Shown one piece after another: positions 53,532-64,000 of a DNA stretch of 64,000 bases. The translations under genes and the position numbers were made by a program. Source of the DNA: Coprinopsis marcescibilis (lineage: Eukaryota; Basidiomycota; Agaricomycetes; Agaricales; Psathyrellaceae). Every line of letters begins with the position of its first letter. The stretch's first letter is position 1. Location: contig ML210200.1 of NCBI GenBank assembly GCA_004369085.1, positions 1-64,000 on the forward strand, written 5' to 3'. The notes beneath the pieces were generated by a model. The model saw only the letters and a program-made list of their open reading frames with translations, was not told the origin of the DNA and ran no database searches.

Positions 53532-54593
53532 TCATTGAACCTTCATCACAGAGTCGATGCGGGCTTGCTGGATTCGCTTGCGCAAGCTGCTCCATACCGG
53601 GAACCCAAGGAAGAGGGTTGAGAAGACGTACTGGGCCTGTAATAGGAAGAAGAACGCAAAAGTCAGTGTCGTCTCCTTGATAATACATAACGCGAACAGC
53701 GGGATAGAAAGAAAGAAGACGTGCAGTGGGAGTGGAAGTAACCGCGATCATGATGGTCAGCCGTAAAGTGAGCAGGGTCCACCCAGCTTGATTTCAGGCT
53801 GTCACCCATCGAGCATCGCGGGTGATAGGGATTGTCAAGATGTCATGTGTGTGGGAGAAGCGGAAAAAGAGAGACAGCGCAAGCTCAAGCGAAGGACAGT
53901 ATCAACTCACCCCAAGGACAGGTCCCGTCGAATGGTTGTAGCACAGCCAGCCCGTATACAAGCTTTCTAGCAAGTGCACAGTGCCGACTGCCCAGAAGTT
54001 GAATCGGAGTGCGGGGCCACCCAGCAGGCTCCGGAGCCCCCATAGCGGCGCGAGAGCCCAGGCTAAAGCGGGTGAATCGGCGGTGGAGGTGGGGTCTGCC
54101 CAGGACCCGATGAAGTGGGCGCCGAATGTGACGGCAACGAGCGCAGCGGTGATGGTGGTAAAGGTGGGGTGGTAGTCGAAGGGCAGGCGGAATTCGGTGA
54201 CTTTGGGGGCCTTTAGCATTCCAAGTCCTTCCTGTGCAAGAGCTTTCATCTCTAGAAGACGGGGCTTGACCGCCTCGTAGCCAGAAAGGGCCGGCTCGAT
54301 GGGAACGACGACGAGCAACGAGTCTTTATCTTGAGGACGGGCTTTCGGCGTGCACTTCAGGGTTATGCTCTAGTATACCGTATGCCAAGGTTCATTATTT
54401 AGGCTGAGAATCAAACAATGAGTCGGGTTACATATTTGCGCACCTTTGAATCTATCGCAGTCATCTTGGCGGTCAAGATGTCCCCTTCAACCTTTCCGTA
54501 CCACTTTGCATAGGCAACCAGCGTGTCCGGGTGTCCAGACATGTACATGCATAGGAACTGGGATTTGTCTGCAACAGGGTCGGAGGTGGGCAT
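53532..54593 (-). CDS. DUF2470 domain protein with membrane helices
   Basis: Three exons. Exon 1 (from the ATG at 54593) reads MPTSDPVADKSQFLCMYMSG, HPDTLVAYAKWYG and AKMTAIDSK, a DUF2470 pattern (related to the C-terminal part of haem-binding pyridoxamine-oxidase-like proteins). Exon 2 completes it (SITLKCTPKARPQDKDSLLV, VVPIEPALSGYEAVKPRLLE). It then contains membrane helices (FTTITAALVAVTFGAHFIGS, LAWALAPLWGLRSLLG, FWAVGTVHLLESLYTGWLCY). Exon 3 reads AQYVFSTLFLGFPVWSSLRK and ends SVMKVQ at 53532. Intron boundaries agree in phase. The fusion of DUF2470 to a four-helix membrane part is, as I recall, usual in fungi. The role is unknown. Confidence 0.8.
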
Positions 54594-55612
54594 GTCTGTG
54601 ACTGCGGTTTGTGTATGTGGTACGTGGAAGAAAGGTTGAAGTACTAATCAAGGACTGATATCCCTCATGCACGCAAATGATCGGATCACCCGGCACAATC
54701 AGACCCACCCAATCGGACAAGAGACTCCAGAGTTGGAAACGGCGAGAGGGCAAATCTGAAATCATGCCTGGAGTTGGAGAGTGTCGAGCGGCGCCTCTGC
54801 GTGAGTTGGCCTACTCTTGTACCCTGCTCTCCTCGTTTCAGGAGAATGAACTGGTTTGAGCCAGGACTCTCGCCTTTCTGCCAATAACCCTGCCGTTTTC
54901 GCCAATTGGAAAGAGAAAACTGAGTAGATAGTGAAATGGCTTTGATGTGAGTTGAGTGCTCTGATAGTACATATAATGTAAAGGGCCAATGAGGATTACT
55001 GGCCGATGGTGAGGACAAGTTGCAAGATGCACCAAGGCGAGTTCAAACTGCAAACTTTGGCTTGTGCTCTTGAAAACGTTGCTCACCCGTACATGCTAGG
55101 GCGCGAGTGTCGAAGGTCTGGTCGGTCGTCGAATCTGTGTACGTATGTCACTGTGGTGGTTGAATTAAGGGAGAGCGCCCGAACTGAGGGAAAACTTGAC
55201 ATCCTTCATATTAATATGTAGCTGGGCTACCTACGTCCGACGGCCACGAGACGAGGACTACATACTCCCTGCCAAAATAATAAAGTTTAAACCAGATTGT
55301 TGCTATCATAAGTATACTCCGCGATGCAGTATGTACTTCCTACTGGTCGGACTACTGTACACAAGGAGTCGCGGGAAAATCCAAGCCAGTGGGGACTCAT
55401 TATCATTCTTCGGATAATTAAAGATTGGATCATGGCGCAAAAGAAGCATCACTAATAGAATAGAAACTCAGCGGCCGTAGTGAATTATCAGATCCTTATG
55501 TTCTACGGTCCAGGAATACTCGGAAAGTTGCAAGGATTGGGTCATTGCCGGTCAGCTCCGCCCTCCCCCATATGCGGAAGCTTCAATATTCATATGCACC
55601 GTCTCTTGACCT
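54594..55612. other. Gap; right part is a duplicated flank
   Basis: 54594-55300 shows nothing firm. 55310-55600 resembles 62735-63080 (shared words TCCGCGATGCAGTA, GTACACAAG..GTCGCG, TTCGGATAAT, GGATCATGGC.C.AAAGAAGCAT). So the flank of the Cys-rich family copies at 55.6 and 63.1 kb was duplicated with the genes. Confidence 0.5.
55310..55600. repeat. Segmental duplication, copy 1 of the family flank
   Basis: Shares many 10-20 bp blocks in the same order with 62735-63080; both lie immediately 3' of a minus-strand copy of the Cys-rich gene family. CAGCTCCGCCCTCC is also found near 63032 and, inverted, near 62310. Confidence 0.65.
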
Positions 55613-56760
55613 TTGCATCGCCGTCCGTTGTGAACCTAACTAGGAAGTCGACTGGTGAACAGGGATCGATTGGCCGGGGGCAGCGTAACTGCCCGATTCA
55701 TACCCTTCATCGTAGCTCACCGGGTGGTCTTGCTGAAACTGAAACTGGGATCCAGGCGCTGGCGTTGCAGTGGTAGGTGGGTTTCACTGCAGGAACAGGT
55801 TCACCAGCCTGGTGTGGCTGTCGGAGCGGTTGAACTGGGGCACGGGGGCCGGCCTCTGGTTTCTTGAGGAGAAAAGACTCGGAGCGGTGTCGGTAGCGGG
55901 AGCTGGAGCTGAAAGTTGGGATATGGAACTAGCCCGGGGTTGCATGTACATGCTGGCCTTGGGCATCCCGTTCTGGGGTTGTTGTTGGTGGTGGTGGCGG
56001 AGGCTCCACTCGGCTTGAGAAGACGTGGCGTGATATGGCTGCTGAGGCTGGAGGCTTCGAGTGTCGGATGGTGGGGATTTGTGGGCTAGTAGACCGACTG
56101 GGAAGGAAGCGTGAGTGTGAGGCGCAAGTGTGCTGTGTCTGTACGATGGACTCTGGTATGCGATGCTTTGGGTGGACAACTGGTTCGAAGACGACGACTG
56201 GGAGTGCAAAGAGGAGGGATGGCGGCTTACAGGAACCGCACTCGGCGCTGCAGTGTCTGATGCCAAATTGAGCCTCTGTTGTTGGGAATTTATTGGTGGT
56301 GGTGGTGATTCTGCGTTCTGGTATCTGTTCGTAAAGGGTACCAACTGCCATTGGCAACGAAGCTTTTCCGCCCTGTTTTTGGGCACGGTACACTCCAGGG
56401 AGCCGTATTCGAGGCAACATGACAGGCAGTACCGATGCACGCACTTTAGCGCACCCCGCCCGCGGCACTTGTCCTTTGTGCATTTCCGGGTTGCTCCGCT
56501 GGGCTCAGTGGGCTGGCATAGCTGTGTGACTCTTGGCCCTGCGCTACCCGGGCCCACCCCTTAGCACTACGAAGGGAGGGTCCGGCGGAACGCAACTCGA
56601 GCGGTTCATCACAAAAAGCCTGGTCCAGGGGCACTTTGCAATACAACGTTTCGCTGGATTTCAGATTGTTGGCGGGGTGGTATTTGGAGCTGAGTGGGCC
56701 GTTAAGGATAGAGGGAGTATGGGCAAAGTGGTAATGAGTACAGTGTCGTTGCGCTAGCAT
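55613..56760 (-). pseudogene. Cys-rich family, copy A (interrupted)
   Basis: The Cys/His module is intact: RKCTKDKCRGRGALKCVHRY, CLSCCLEYGSLECTV, then KNRAEKLRCQWQL. A Q/S/P-rich tail follows, with QLSTQSIAYQSP and SQAEWS. Two defects appear relative to copies B and D. A one-base deletion lies upstream of the module (between VAQGQESHS and the ATRKC codons, about 56500). A CAA-to-TGA-like stop at 55784 (NLFLQ-stop, against DLFMQQN in D) removes the last 50 or so residues, whose sequence is still recognisable below it. A shorter protein from a downstream start, with the module and most of the tail, cannot be excluded. Confidence 0.6.
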
Positions 56761-58481
56761 GGTAGAAGACTTACTCTTGACGCTGAGAGGCCCATGACTC
56801 ACTGTCAGATGTTAGAATCAACGTTTTGTAAAGCCTCCCTCTCAATAGGTATAGGTAACTTACGAAGCGCCCAAGATAAGAGGATGAATCTATATTGACT
56901 AGGTCGAGCAGTCGCTGGGAAATGCAAGTTGGAGAAGCTGAGGAGGAGATGGTACTAGTACTAATTAGGTTAGCGACTAACTGCTCAAGGGCCGTTATAA
57001 GTACTATGCTAGTCATTCTTATTTTAAGCCTGACTGTGCATGAGCGCTTGTTTAAACCAGACACCAATTGATATCGATGTCGGACCCAATTGGAAGGTCC
57101 ATCATATATCCCGGAGAGTGATGCAGTCTCCAGCAGTGATTACGCTCGTGCACAGCTCTCAAGGCTCGTTTGGCTCTCTGAGATGGCGATTACAGGATAC
57201 TAGTTCGTTCTCGAAAAGAAATTTGAAAGTGCTACGTTGCTGTCTGATCATTGGTCCGGATTCCTCTTTTGAGAGAGCTTGTGAACGTTAAGAAAGTTCA
57301 AATACGCCAGATCGGGTTGACTGATTGAGCAAGAGGGCGATTTTTCGGGTTTACTTAGCATACGCTGAAGCGTACAGGGACTTAATAGTCCGTCACTGGC
57401 GTCAACGCGTCACGCCGGCATTGGTCAGTGTATTTTATGGGAAATGTCGCGGGGTCTGGACTGGATGTTGTTATCGATCATGGCGTAGCTTACGGGGGTT
57501 GATACACTGTTGATGATCGTAAATAGTGCGTACATTGTGCATGACCTGCAAAATCCCAATTCAGTCTGACACTGCGAAGGTTAGATGTCAAGATATGGAT
57601 ATAGAAATTCTAAACTCGCTTCAAGGTGTCCGTTGCAAGTCATGCAAAGTCTAGAAACTTTACTTGTAACGCGGTGACTCAGGCTACAGTCAATATATGG
57701 AGTCCTCTGGCTAGTACCCAAAGACTGTTCATGCTTTGACAATATCCTAGTCATACAATGTCATCTTCTGGATTTTTGGGGGTGCTATCAGAGCCCAAGA
57801 GCCTGAGCCTTTACAGCCATTAGTACTATGAGTAGTCCCGAGGAAAAGAACCCGACCAAAGTCACTGCCATAGCACTATTTATAGACATGGATGCTTATC
57901 ATAATGATACCCATTGTCAACTTGATTCTTGGATTGTGCAAGTCCTGAACGCCGAATGTGTTTCGTTGTATCAGGGCACAGAGTGCTGTATAATGTTTGC
58001 TACGTAGGTAAGCGTCTACTGGATTTTCGAGCGGGGCTCGGGCGGGTGCGGTCAACACTTGGATATGTGTAACCTGAATTCTCCCAGGTCACACTTTGCG
58101 GACCTGTAGTGACTACGTTGAACATTCTTTATATCAAAATAGAAATGCACATTCCCACAATCTAATCGTTTCCTCCAAAAATGTACTTACGCCTACTATA
58201 TGTACATACGCGAGACAAATCTGAGCCTGTCGGAACCAAGTCGGAACTCGGACTCTTCGAAAATGAAAATGCCAATACAGTAAATAGAAACCATACGCCG
58301 CGAGCAGATTCTCGTGTCTGAATAGAGATATAAATACAATTAGAAATAGGACCAGCAGGACTCCCATGGAATGGTGGTGGGTTAAGGCCTAGGTGGGCGC
58401 CTCCACGCACGCAGGGTCATACAAGTATAAACTTCAACCCTGAATATTCAACACCTTGCCCTTTGTATCTCCGACCTCCGC
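56761..58481. other. Gap between family copies A and B
   Basis: 56770-57067 aligns loosely with the sequence upstream of copy B (59505-59837). It probably contains 5' exons of copy A (NIDSSSYLGRF before a GTAAGT donor). 57070-58481 shows no gene. Confidence 0.4.
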
Positions 58482-59508
58482 TTAACCCACCCAGGCAGCC
58501 GACGTGAACATGCTGGGGGAAGCATAACTATAACGGCCCGAATACACTCCATCGTCGTTCCTCGGGTCGTCTTGCTGAGAGCGGGGCATAGGCGCTGGCG
58601 TTGTGGCAGTGCTACTCGGGGGGTTCTGCAGCATGAACATGTCCAGCGTTCTGTGGCCGTCGGGGAGGGTAAGCTGGTCTACGGGGGCTGGCCTCTGGTT
58701 GATTAAAGAGAAGGGAGGGTCGGTGTTAGTTGGAGCTAGGGTAGGCAATCTGGATATGAACGGCATGGGTTGCGTAAAAATAACCTTGGGCTCGAGCGCC
58801 ATCTGCGCTTCTTCAAACTGGGAAGTCCACTCAGCTTGAGGCGGCGGCGCCACGCCGTGACGTGGCCGGTGAGGCTGGAAGCTGCGAGTGTACAGTGGGA
58901 ATTGAGTGGCCGAATCCGTCAGGGCAGGGGTGAGAGGTGCAAGCGTGTGCGTGTATGCTGGCTGGTACGCAATACTTTGCGTGGACAGCTGATATGAAGT
59001 CGAAGTCGCTTGGAAGTCCATAGTGGGGGAATAGGGATAGGGATAGGGATTGCCGCCGCAGCTCGCAGAAGCTGCACCTGGCGCTGAGGTACTTGGCGCC
59101 GATGTGAGTTGCTGTTGGGCTGGTGCTGCGTCCTGGTACCTGCTCGCTCGATGCATGAGATGGGTCGTTGAGAGAGGATGTGGGAGATACCAACTGTGCC
59201 TGGTAGCAGATCTTTTCCGCCTTGTGTTTGGTCACGGTACAGTCCAGGGTGCCGTGTTCGAGACAGCACGGGAGGCAGTACCGGTGGATGCACTTTAATG
59301 CACCCCGTTTGCGGCACTTGGCCCTCGCGCATCGGCCACTTTCTCTGCTGGGCTGAGCGAGCAGCGCAGAGCTGCGCGTTCTTTGGCCCTGCACTGCCTG
59401 TCCCAGCCCCTCACTCTCCTTAGTAGGAGCGTAGGCTCCGGCGCCGGCGGAAAGCAAATCAAGCACCTCGGTACACCTCAAGTCCAAGGGCATTATACAG
59501 TGCATCAT
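58482..59508 (-). CDS. Cys-rich family, copy B (frame change inside)
   Basis: The module reads GRCARAKCRKRGALKCIHRY, CLPCCLEHGTLDCTV, KHKAEKICYQAQL in one frame that opens at the ATG at 59508 (MMHCIMPLDLRC). The tail (SRYQDAAPAQQQLTSAPST, YQLSTQSIAYQPAYTH, QAEWTSQFEEAQ, ending FTSAAWVG at 58482) is in another frame. About 34 extra bases lie at the junction near 59150 compared with copy A. This could be an intron that I failed to place, or a frameshift. Several 5' codons seem to continue into upstream exons near 59740. The expressed form is uncertain. Confidence 0.5.
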
Positions 59509-60842
59509 TTCGCTGCTTTTTGGGTCGTTGGCAGCGTAGCGTGTGCTGATGCGCAGGAGAGGACATGTGGTAAGAGTAAAGCGATAATGAGCACAGCACC
59601 CACGCTAACAAAAAGGAAGACTTGCCTTTCAAGCTGCAAGACCGGGGACTCACTGTCAAATACCACAGAGCTGGAATGACAACTCCCGGTCAGCGTTATT
59701 TGTCGCGCCCCGCTGTCGATACCTATAGCCAACTCACGAAGCGTCCAAGATATAGGATGGTTCCATACCGTCGGGGTTGAGCAGTCACAGTGGGTAATGC
59801 TGGAGAAGTGGAGAAGGAGACGATAGGATATTTCCAAATGCTCGAGGGCAGCTATGTTGGCAATTTATGCCAACCGCGTTATACCTTGAGGCTTGCGTGA
59901 GTGAACGCTTCTTCTGTCAGACTAAATTCGATTCTCTCAGAGGTGCTTCACTTCTCAGTAGCAGCTCTGCAGGTACTACATTTACCCTGGTTTGTATGGC
60001 ACCTTGAGATAGAGATCATAGCAGTAGTTCGTTCTCGAGGAGAAATCAGAAAAGCACACGTTCTTGGCTGAAGAGACTTGCTTCTCGGGTTTAAGTCACG
60101 GTTTGGATTTCTGGACTCGGATTTGTGCCAATCTGAAGCATCGAAGCTGGCCTAGGGTGTTTAGAACTGTTTCAAAAAGCATCTTCCATGGTATGGCAGA
60201 TGCATCACATTCCAACCACATGGCCAACCAAATAGTATGAGGGTGTGTTCTGTGTGGTTCAACTCTCATCTTTTTATCGGAGGTATCGCCGGATGGTGGC
60301 CTCTCACTTACGAGCATAAACTCTCACCGAGGTAGTGGCGATTTCTGACGGCACTACTATGGTATATTGCAAGTAGCGCCCATGGTATCAGTCGTGTAGA
60401 CTATACCTGAGAAATTCCCGAGGGATCATGAGCGGGCTGTATCATGACGCAACGATCATATAGTACCATGGCTGTCATCCCCCATTGAGTACTTTGCTTG
60501 GTAGTTGAGCCTCATACAGCGGCGTTTCGATCCATCGCGCAAGATTTATCTTCTTTTGTGGAGTGGTTGGCTTGCTATGTAAGTCAAGAACTCGCCAGAG
60601 CCCTACACCATTCAGTTTTCTTGTGTTTCCATCAAATCATCAATATCCGGTATACGGGATCAAAATTCGATGTTCAAAGATCCAACTCAGAAGCGATGGT
60701 TCTTTCGCCCGAGGTGCTCCAATGTCCACTAAACACCCTATCAGTTACCGTCGTGAGGGCGGCGCAAGTCATCGAGTCCGCTACACAGGTTTATAATTAG
60801 GCCTCCGCAAAAACATTTTTAAGCGGACTCGGAGACGAACTG
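59509..60842. other. Gap upstream of copy B
   Basis: 59509-59840 may contain 5' exons of copy B, including a hydrophobic stretch (LFVSVGAVLIIALLLPHVLS). 59840-60842 shows nothing recognised. Confidence 0.35.
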
Positions 60843-61346
60843 TTGGATATCAGTTTCTGCACGAACAATGGATATGGTCCCATGCTTCCAACAAATTCGA
60901 ACAGTCAAAACCAAGCAAAACCACAAGGTCTCCGAAGTTTGGGGTTTTCTTTGCCAAGCTTTCCATGCTGTTACCATTTTGTGATGCTACATTTATTCCT
61001 CTATTCACCATCGTGGGAGTACCAGGCAATATGGTTCTTGGTTCTCGGCCAAACATTGGAGTGGTGCCTGGTGGTTCTCCTCTTACTTCTCTCGTGGGTT
61101 TTGAGAAGACGTTCATTCGAGATATGTAGCGTTCGACCGTCCCACTTTCCCGCCGACGTGAATCAACGCTGGCCCATGGGGGCGCCAGACAGTCCAAATA
61201 ACGAAGCGACAGATGAAACAACAGAAACATTCGGTCTTCGTAAATGGATAGGAATAGAGGGAACCAATCAGATAAGCAATGTATCAAGCGGCCTACGTCA
61301 AGCTCTCGAGAGGGCGCTTGAGATCCCTACCAATTCACAAGCTTAG
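60843..61346 (+). CDS. Possible terminal exon of a membrane protein (weak)
   Basis: A 167-codon plus-strand frame. It contains two hydrophobic segments (YQAIWFLVLGQTLEW, CLVVLLLLLSWVL) followed by RRRSFEICSVRPSH and a hydrophilic tail (GLRQALERALEIPTNSQA). The helix-Arg-rich-tail layout resembles the end of a multi-spanning protein. Upstream exons were not found, so it may be a remnant. The pseudogene copy C begins about 20 nt downstream. Confidence 0.3.
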   Translation: MDISFCTNNGYGPMLPTNSNSQNQAKPQGLRSLGFSLPSFPCCYHFVMLHLFLYSPSWEYQAIWFLVLGQTLEWCLVVLLLLLSWVLRRRSFEICSVRPSHFPADVNQRWPMGAPDSPNNEATDETTETFGLRKWIGIEGTNQISNVSSGLRQALERALEIPTNSQA

Positions 61347-61364
61347 ATTCCTTCTACAGCAACA

Positions 61365-62280
61365 TCTGTCAAGGACTCCAAACACAGGGCGGAATTTAAG
61401 CTTCGAAGTTGCCAATGGCAGTTGGTACAAAGCTTGAAATCTACCCGGGTGACCCCAGTTACGGAGCGAACAAATTTCAGCACGCACCACCATTGGTGGT
61501 AAATTACAGTTCCCAACACCAGCGGCTCAAGGTGGCATTGGGAATCTCAGCGCCGGATGCAAGTTCCTGCAAGCCGCCATCGCTCCTCCGAGTCTTTGCA
61601 CCGCCAACCGGCGTCTTCGAACTTCCAGCTGTCTACGCAGAGTACCACATACGAGAGTCCACCGCACGGACACGGCACACTTGCGCCTCACACTGACAAT
61701 TCCATCCCAATCGGTCCACTACTAGCCCACCAATTCCCACTATCCAACGCGCGAATTCGAAGCATTAGCTTCCAGCCTCCGCGACCATGCCACGCCACGT
61801 CTCCCCAAGCCGAGTGGAGCACCCACCACCAACGTTAGCAACCTCAAACGCCGCAAACCCCAACTTTCGACTCATTCATATCCAGATCGCCTGCCCGACT
61901 TTCAGCTCCCGGCGCTACCGACACCACGACGAGTCCTTTTCCTGTTAAATTTCTCCTCGAGCTTGAATTCGAACCAGAGGTCGGGCCTTGTCTATCATGT
62001 TCGCTTCGACCGCTCGGACAACCACAACAGGCTGGTGGATCTGTTTATGCAGCAAACCCCGCCTGCTACTACCACTGGTGCTGATGCTGCTGCAACGCCT
62101 GCGCCTGAGCCTAGACCCCAGTTTCAGCAGCGAGACTGCCTCCGAGTCGGTGGAGGGTATTCGGGCAGTTACGTTGAACCCTGGACTAGGCGATCGTTCC
62201 ATGTTCAGCAGTCGACTGCCTGAGTGGGTTGACGACGGACATGGTACAAACCGTAGGCCGAGAAGTGGTGAATAGAATAC
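61365..62280 (+). pseudogene. Cys-rich family, copy C (inverted, 5'-truncated)
   Basis: Plus-strand copy that begins within the last codons of the Cys module (KHRAE...CQWQL) and lacks all but its end. The tail is recognisable in shifting frames: QLSTQSTTYESPPH, PCHATSPQAEWST, NHNRLVDLFMQQTPPATTTG and PEPRPQFQQ, with several stops and frameshifts. Its 3' flank (CAGCTCCATCCTCC as complement) matches those of copies A and D. It is a dead, inverted duplicate. Confidence 0.75.
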
Positions 62281-63099
62281 TGAAGCTTCCGTGGGTGGAG
62301 GAGGATGGAGCTGACCGGCAATGGTCCAACATTTCCCAGTATTCCGTAGAGCAAGAGAATCTAATAGGTTTATTCAATTAATGGTGCTTCACTGCTGGTT
62401 TCTCACTTTTGTCAAGGGAGAAATGCATTTGTTACATGGATAACGATAGCGGCGATGTTCTAGACGTGGGATGATGGTAGACCAGTGATCGGCCGGTGCG
62501 TGAGCAAGTCGTCAACACTTTTCAGATAGAAGGGCACATCCCTTGAAGCTTGAGGTTCTGGCTTATCAAGGCCACTGGTCAGGTGTTCGTTATTAGACCC
62601 AGGCGTGAACATCGTCAGACGGCGGTATAAATGGTAAATCGAAACAGGTATCACGTCGTAGACCAAGTCAAGGGCTTAAACTGTTGAATCCGAGTATCGG
62701 ACTTGTATACGTGCGTCAAAAATAGAATGGATCTCATACTCCGCGATGCAGTAGTATATTCCGATTCCTATCAACTACTTACTTATACATATGTACACAA
62801 GTCGCGAGAAAAAGCCGAGCCAGCTCGGGATCCACATTATTCGGATAATAAAAGGTGGATCATGGCCCCAAAGAAGCATTGCAGTCTAATGAATTGAATG
62901 GAAACCAGCGACCGCAATTAGATTCTTTTATTCTGAATAGAGATAATCAAGACGCTAAGCTAAAGAGTCTGAACCTGGCTGATGAACGTTGAATGTTGAA
63001 CATTGGACTCTGATGGTGGAAGGCCTGGTCAGCTCCGCCCTCCTCCACACGCGCAGGGCATCGCAAGCTTCAATATCCACCATCTCTTGGCCTTTTGCA
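62281..63099. other. Gap; right part is duplicated flank
   Basis: 62735-63080 is the second copy of the flank seen at 55310-55600. No gene is recognised. Confidence 0.45.
62735..63080. repeat. Segmental duplication, copy 2 of the family flank
   Basis: Ordered block similarity to 55310-55600, 3' of copy D, including GGATCATGGC.CCAAAGAAGCA and CAGCTCCGCCCTCC. Confidence 0.65.
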
Positions 63100-63939
63100 T
63101 CAACGTCCGTCTTTAACCCATCCAGGCAGTCGACTGGTGAACGCGGAACGATTGGCTGGGGACAAATAACCGCCCGGATACCCTTCATCGTAGCTCATCG
63201 GGTATTCTTGCTGAAACTGGGGTCTAGGCGCTGGCGTTGCAGTGGTAGGCGGGTTTTGCTGCATGAACAGGTCCACCAGTCTGCTGTGGCTGTTCAAGAG
63301 GTTGAACGGGTATGCGGGGGCAGCCCTCTGAATATTGCTTGAGGAGAAAGGGGTAGTGCCGGTAGCGGGAGCCGAAAGTTGGGATATGGAAGCCCGGGTT
63401 TGCGTGTACATGACCATGGGCATCCCGTTCTGAGGTTGCTGTTGTTTTTGGTGGGGACTCCACTCGGCTTGGGGAGACGTGGCGTGGCATGGCTGTTCGG
63501 ACAGTGGGGATTGGTGGGCTGGTAGACCGAGTGGGATGGAAATGTGAGTTTGAGGCGGAAGTGTGGCTGGTGGACTCTGGTATGTGGCGGTACTTTGCAA
63601 CTGCCATTGACAACGAAGCTTTTCCGCCCTGTGTTTGGGCACGGTACATTCCAGGGAGCCGTGTTCGAGGCAGCAGGACAGGCAGTACCGATGCACGCAC
63701 TTCAGCGCACACCGTCCGCGACACTTGTCCCTTGTGCATTTCCGAGTTGAACTTGCGCCGGTGGGCTGGGTCGGGAGCAGCGGTGGTGCGTTGGATGCTT
63801 GTTGGCTCTGGGCAATTTGCGCCCAGTCCGCACTCGCCTGCGAGTCAGGGCGAGGTAAGTACGGACGAGCGGAATGCACCGAGTCTAGCGCCCCACCACG
63901 CCGGGGATCCAATACCAGTCCACCATTGCTATGCCACAT
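63100..63939 (-). CDS. Cys-rich zinc-finger-like family, copy D (intact)
   Basis: Uninterrupted frame of 279 residues from the ATG at 63939. Residues about 1-65 are poorly conserved. The Cys/His module (about 66-110) reads STRKCTRDKCRGRCALKCV, HRYCLSCCLEHGSLECTV, then KHRAEKLRCQWQL. The spacing is C-x4-C-x7-C-x4-C-x2-CC-x7-C with conserved His, suggesting two bound zinc ions. The tail is rich in Gln, Ser and Pro and includes HATSPQAEWS, QLSAPATGT, NSHSRLVDLFMQQNPP and a terminal FTSRLPGWVKDGR. Cys-rich module plus QSP-rich tail recalls a transcription or chromatin factor, but no family name can be given. Upstream exons beyond the window edge are possible. Confidence 0.6.
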   Translation of the reverse strand: MWHSNGGLVLDPRRGGALDSVHSARPYLPRPDSQASADWAQIAQSQQASNAPPLLPTQPTGASSTRKCTRDKCRGRCALKCVHRYCLSCCLEHGSLECTVPKHRAEKLRCQWQLQSTATYQSPPATLPPQTHISIPLGLPAHQSPLSEQPCHATSPQAEWSPHQKQQQPQNGMPMVMYTQTRASISQLSAPATGTTPFSSSNIQRAAPAYPFNLLNSHSRLVDLFMQQNPPTTATPAPRPQFQQEYPMSYDEGYPGGYLSPANRSAFTSRLPGWVKDGR

Positions 63940-64000
63940 TGCACTGGATGTCGGATGGCTGATGGCATAGTGATGCGCATTGAGAGAGTCGTTAAAGACA

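Noticed and set aside
55784..56557. Copy A as an intact 257-residue gene
   Set aside because: Its apparent 5' part is out of frame with the region conserved in copies B and D, and its stop truncates a still-recognisable C-terminus.
63224..63739. 171-codon minus-strand frame MHKGQVSRTV
   Set aside because: Out-of-frame shadow of copy D; the Cys module is only visible in the 279-codon frame.
1..64000. CRISPR arrays, bacterial operons, prophage or rRNA genes
   Set aside because: No regularly spaced repeats, Shine-Dalgarno-type gene strings or rRNA-like sequence were seen; the spliced genes mark nuclear fungal DNA.

Overview
The window looks like nuclear DNA of a basidiomycete fungus, most likely an agaricomycete. 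Genes are dense and lie on both strands. Most are split by many short introns of about 50 to 70 nt with GT...AG ends and CTAAC- or CTGAC-like branch sites. Several families typical of mushroom-forming fungi are present: BTB proteins with a C-terminal CxxC, DUF6533-like membrane proteins, F-box-like proteins and Cys-rich secreted proteins. All gene models come from reading the DNA and splicing by eye; no alignment or database search was run.

0-13.4 kb: a dynamin-like GTPase (-), SDH4/CybS of respiratory complex II (+), two BTB paralogs in tandem (-), an unrecognised protein (-) and an FCP1-type HAD phosphatase homolog (-). 13.4-16.6 kb is gene-poor and AT-rich and holds near-perfect palindromes. 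16.6-29.1 kb: a gene encoding tandem basic Q/R/K/P repeats (+), a ubiquitin C-terminal hydrolase (-), ZPR1 (-), a protein with an RNase H-like domain of retroelement type (+), an F-box-like protein (-) and a third BTB paralog (+).

29.3-41.5 kb: a CNNM/Mam3-type CBS protein (-), a small secreted Cys-rich protein (-), a small hypothetical gene and a decayed duplicate of it, Sus1/ENY2 (+), a PARP-like ADP-ribosyltransferase (-), Sem1/Dss1 (-) and a DUF6533-type membrane protein (+). Sus1 and Sem1 are both subunits of the TREX-2 mRNA-export complex and flank one gene. 42.3-54.6 kb: a membrane protein with ankyrin repeats (-) and two broken 5' copies of it 4-5 kb away (+), Eaf3/MRG15 (-), mitochondrial ribosomal protein uS10m (-), a six-hairpin (GH105/GH88-like) glycosidase with signal peptide and probable GPI tail (-), and a DUF2470 membrane protein (-).

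55.3-64 kb is occupied by four copies (three -, one inverted) of an unrecognised family. It has a Cys/His-rich, zinc-finger-like module followed by a Q/S/P-rich tail. Only the last copy reads through uninterrupted; the others carry frameshifts, a stop or a truncation. Housekeeping genes (SDH4, UCH, ZPR1, SUS1, SEM1, EAF3, RSM10) thus alternate with lineage-specific, fast-duplicating genes. Three introns appear to use GC-AG boundaries, and two very small exons (12 nt) are seen.
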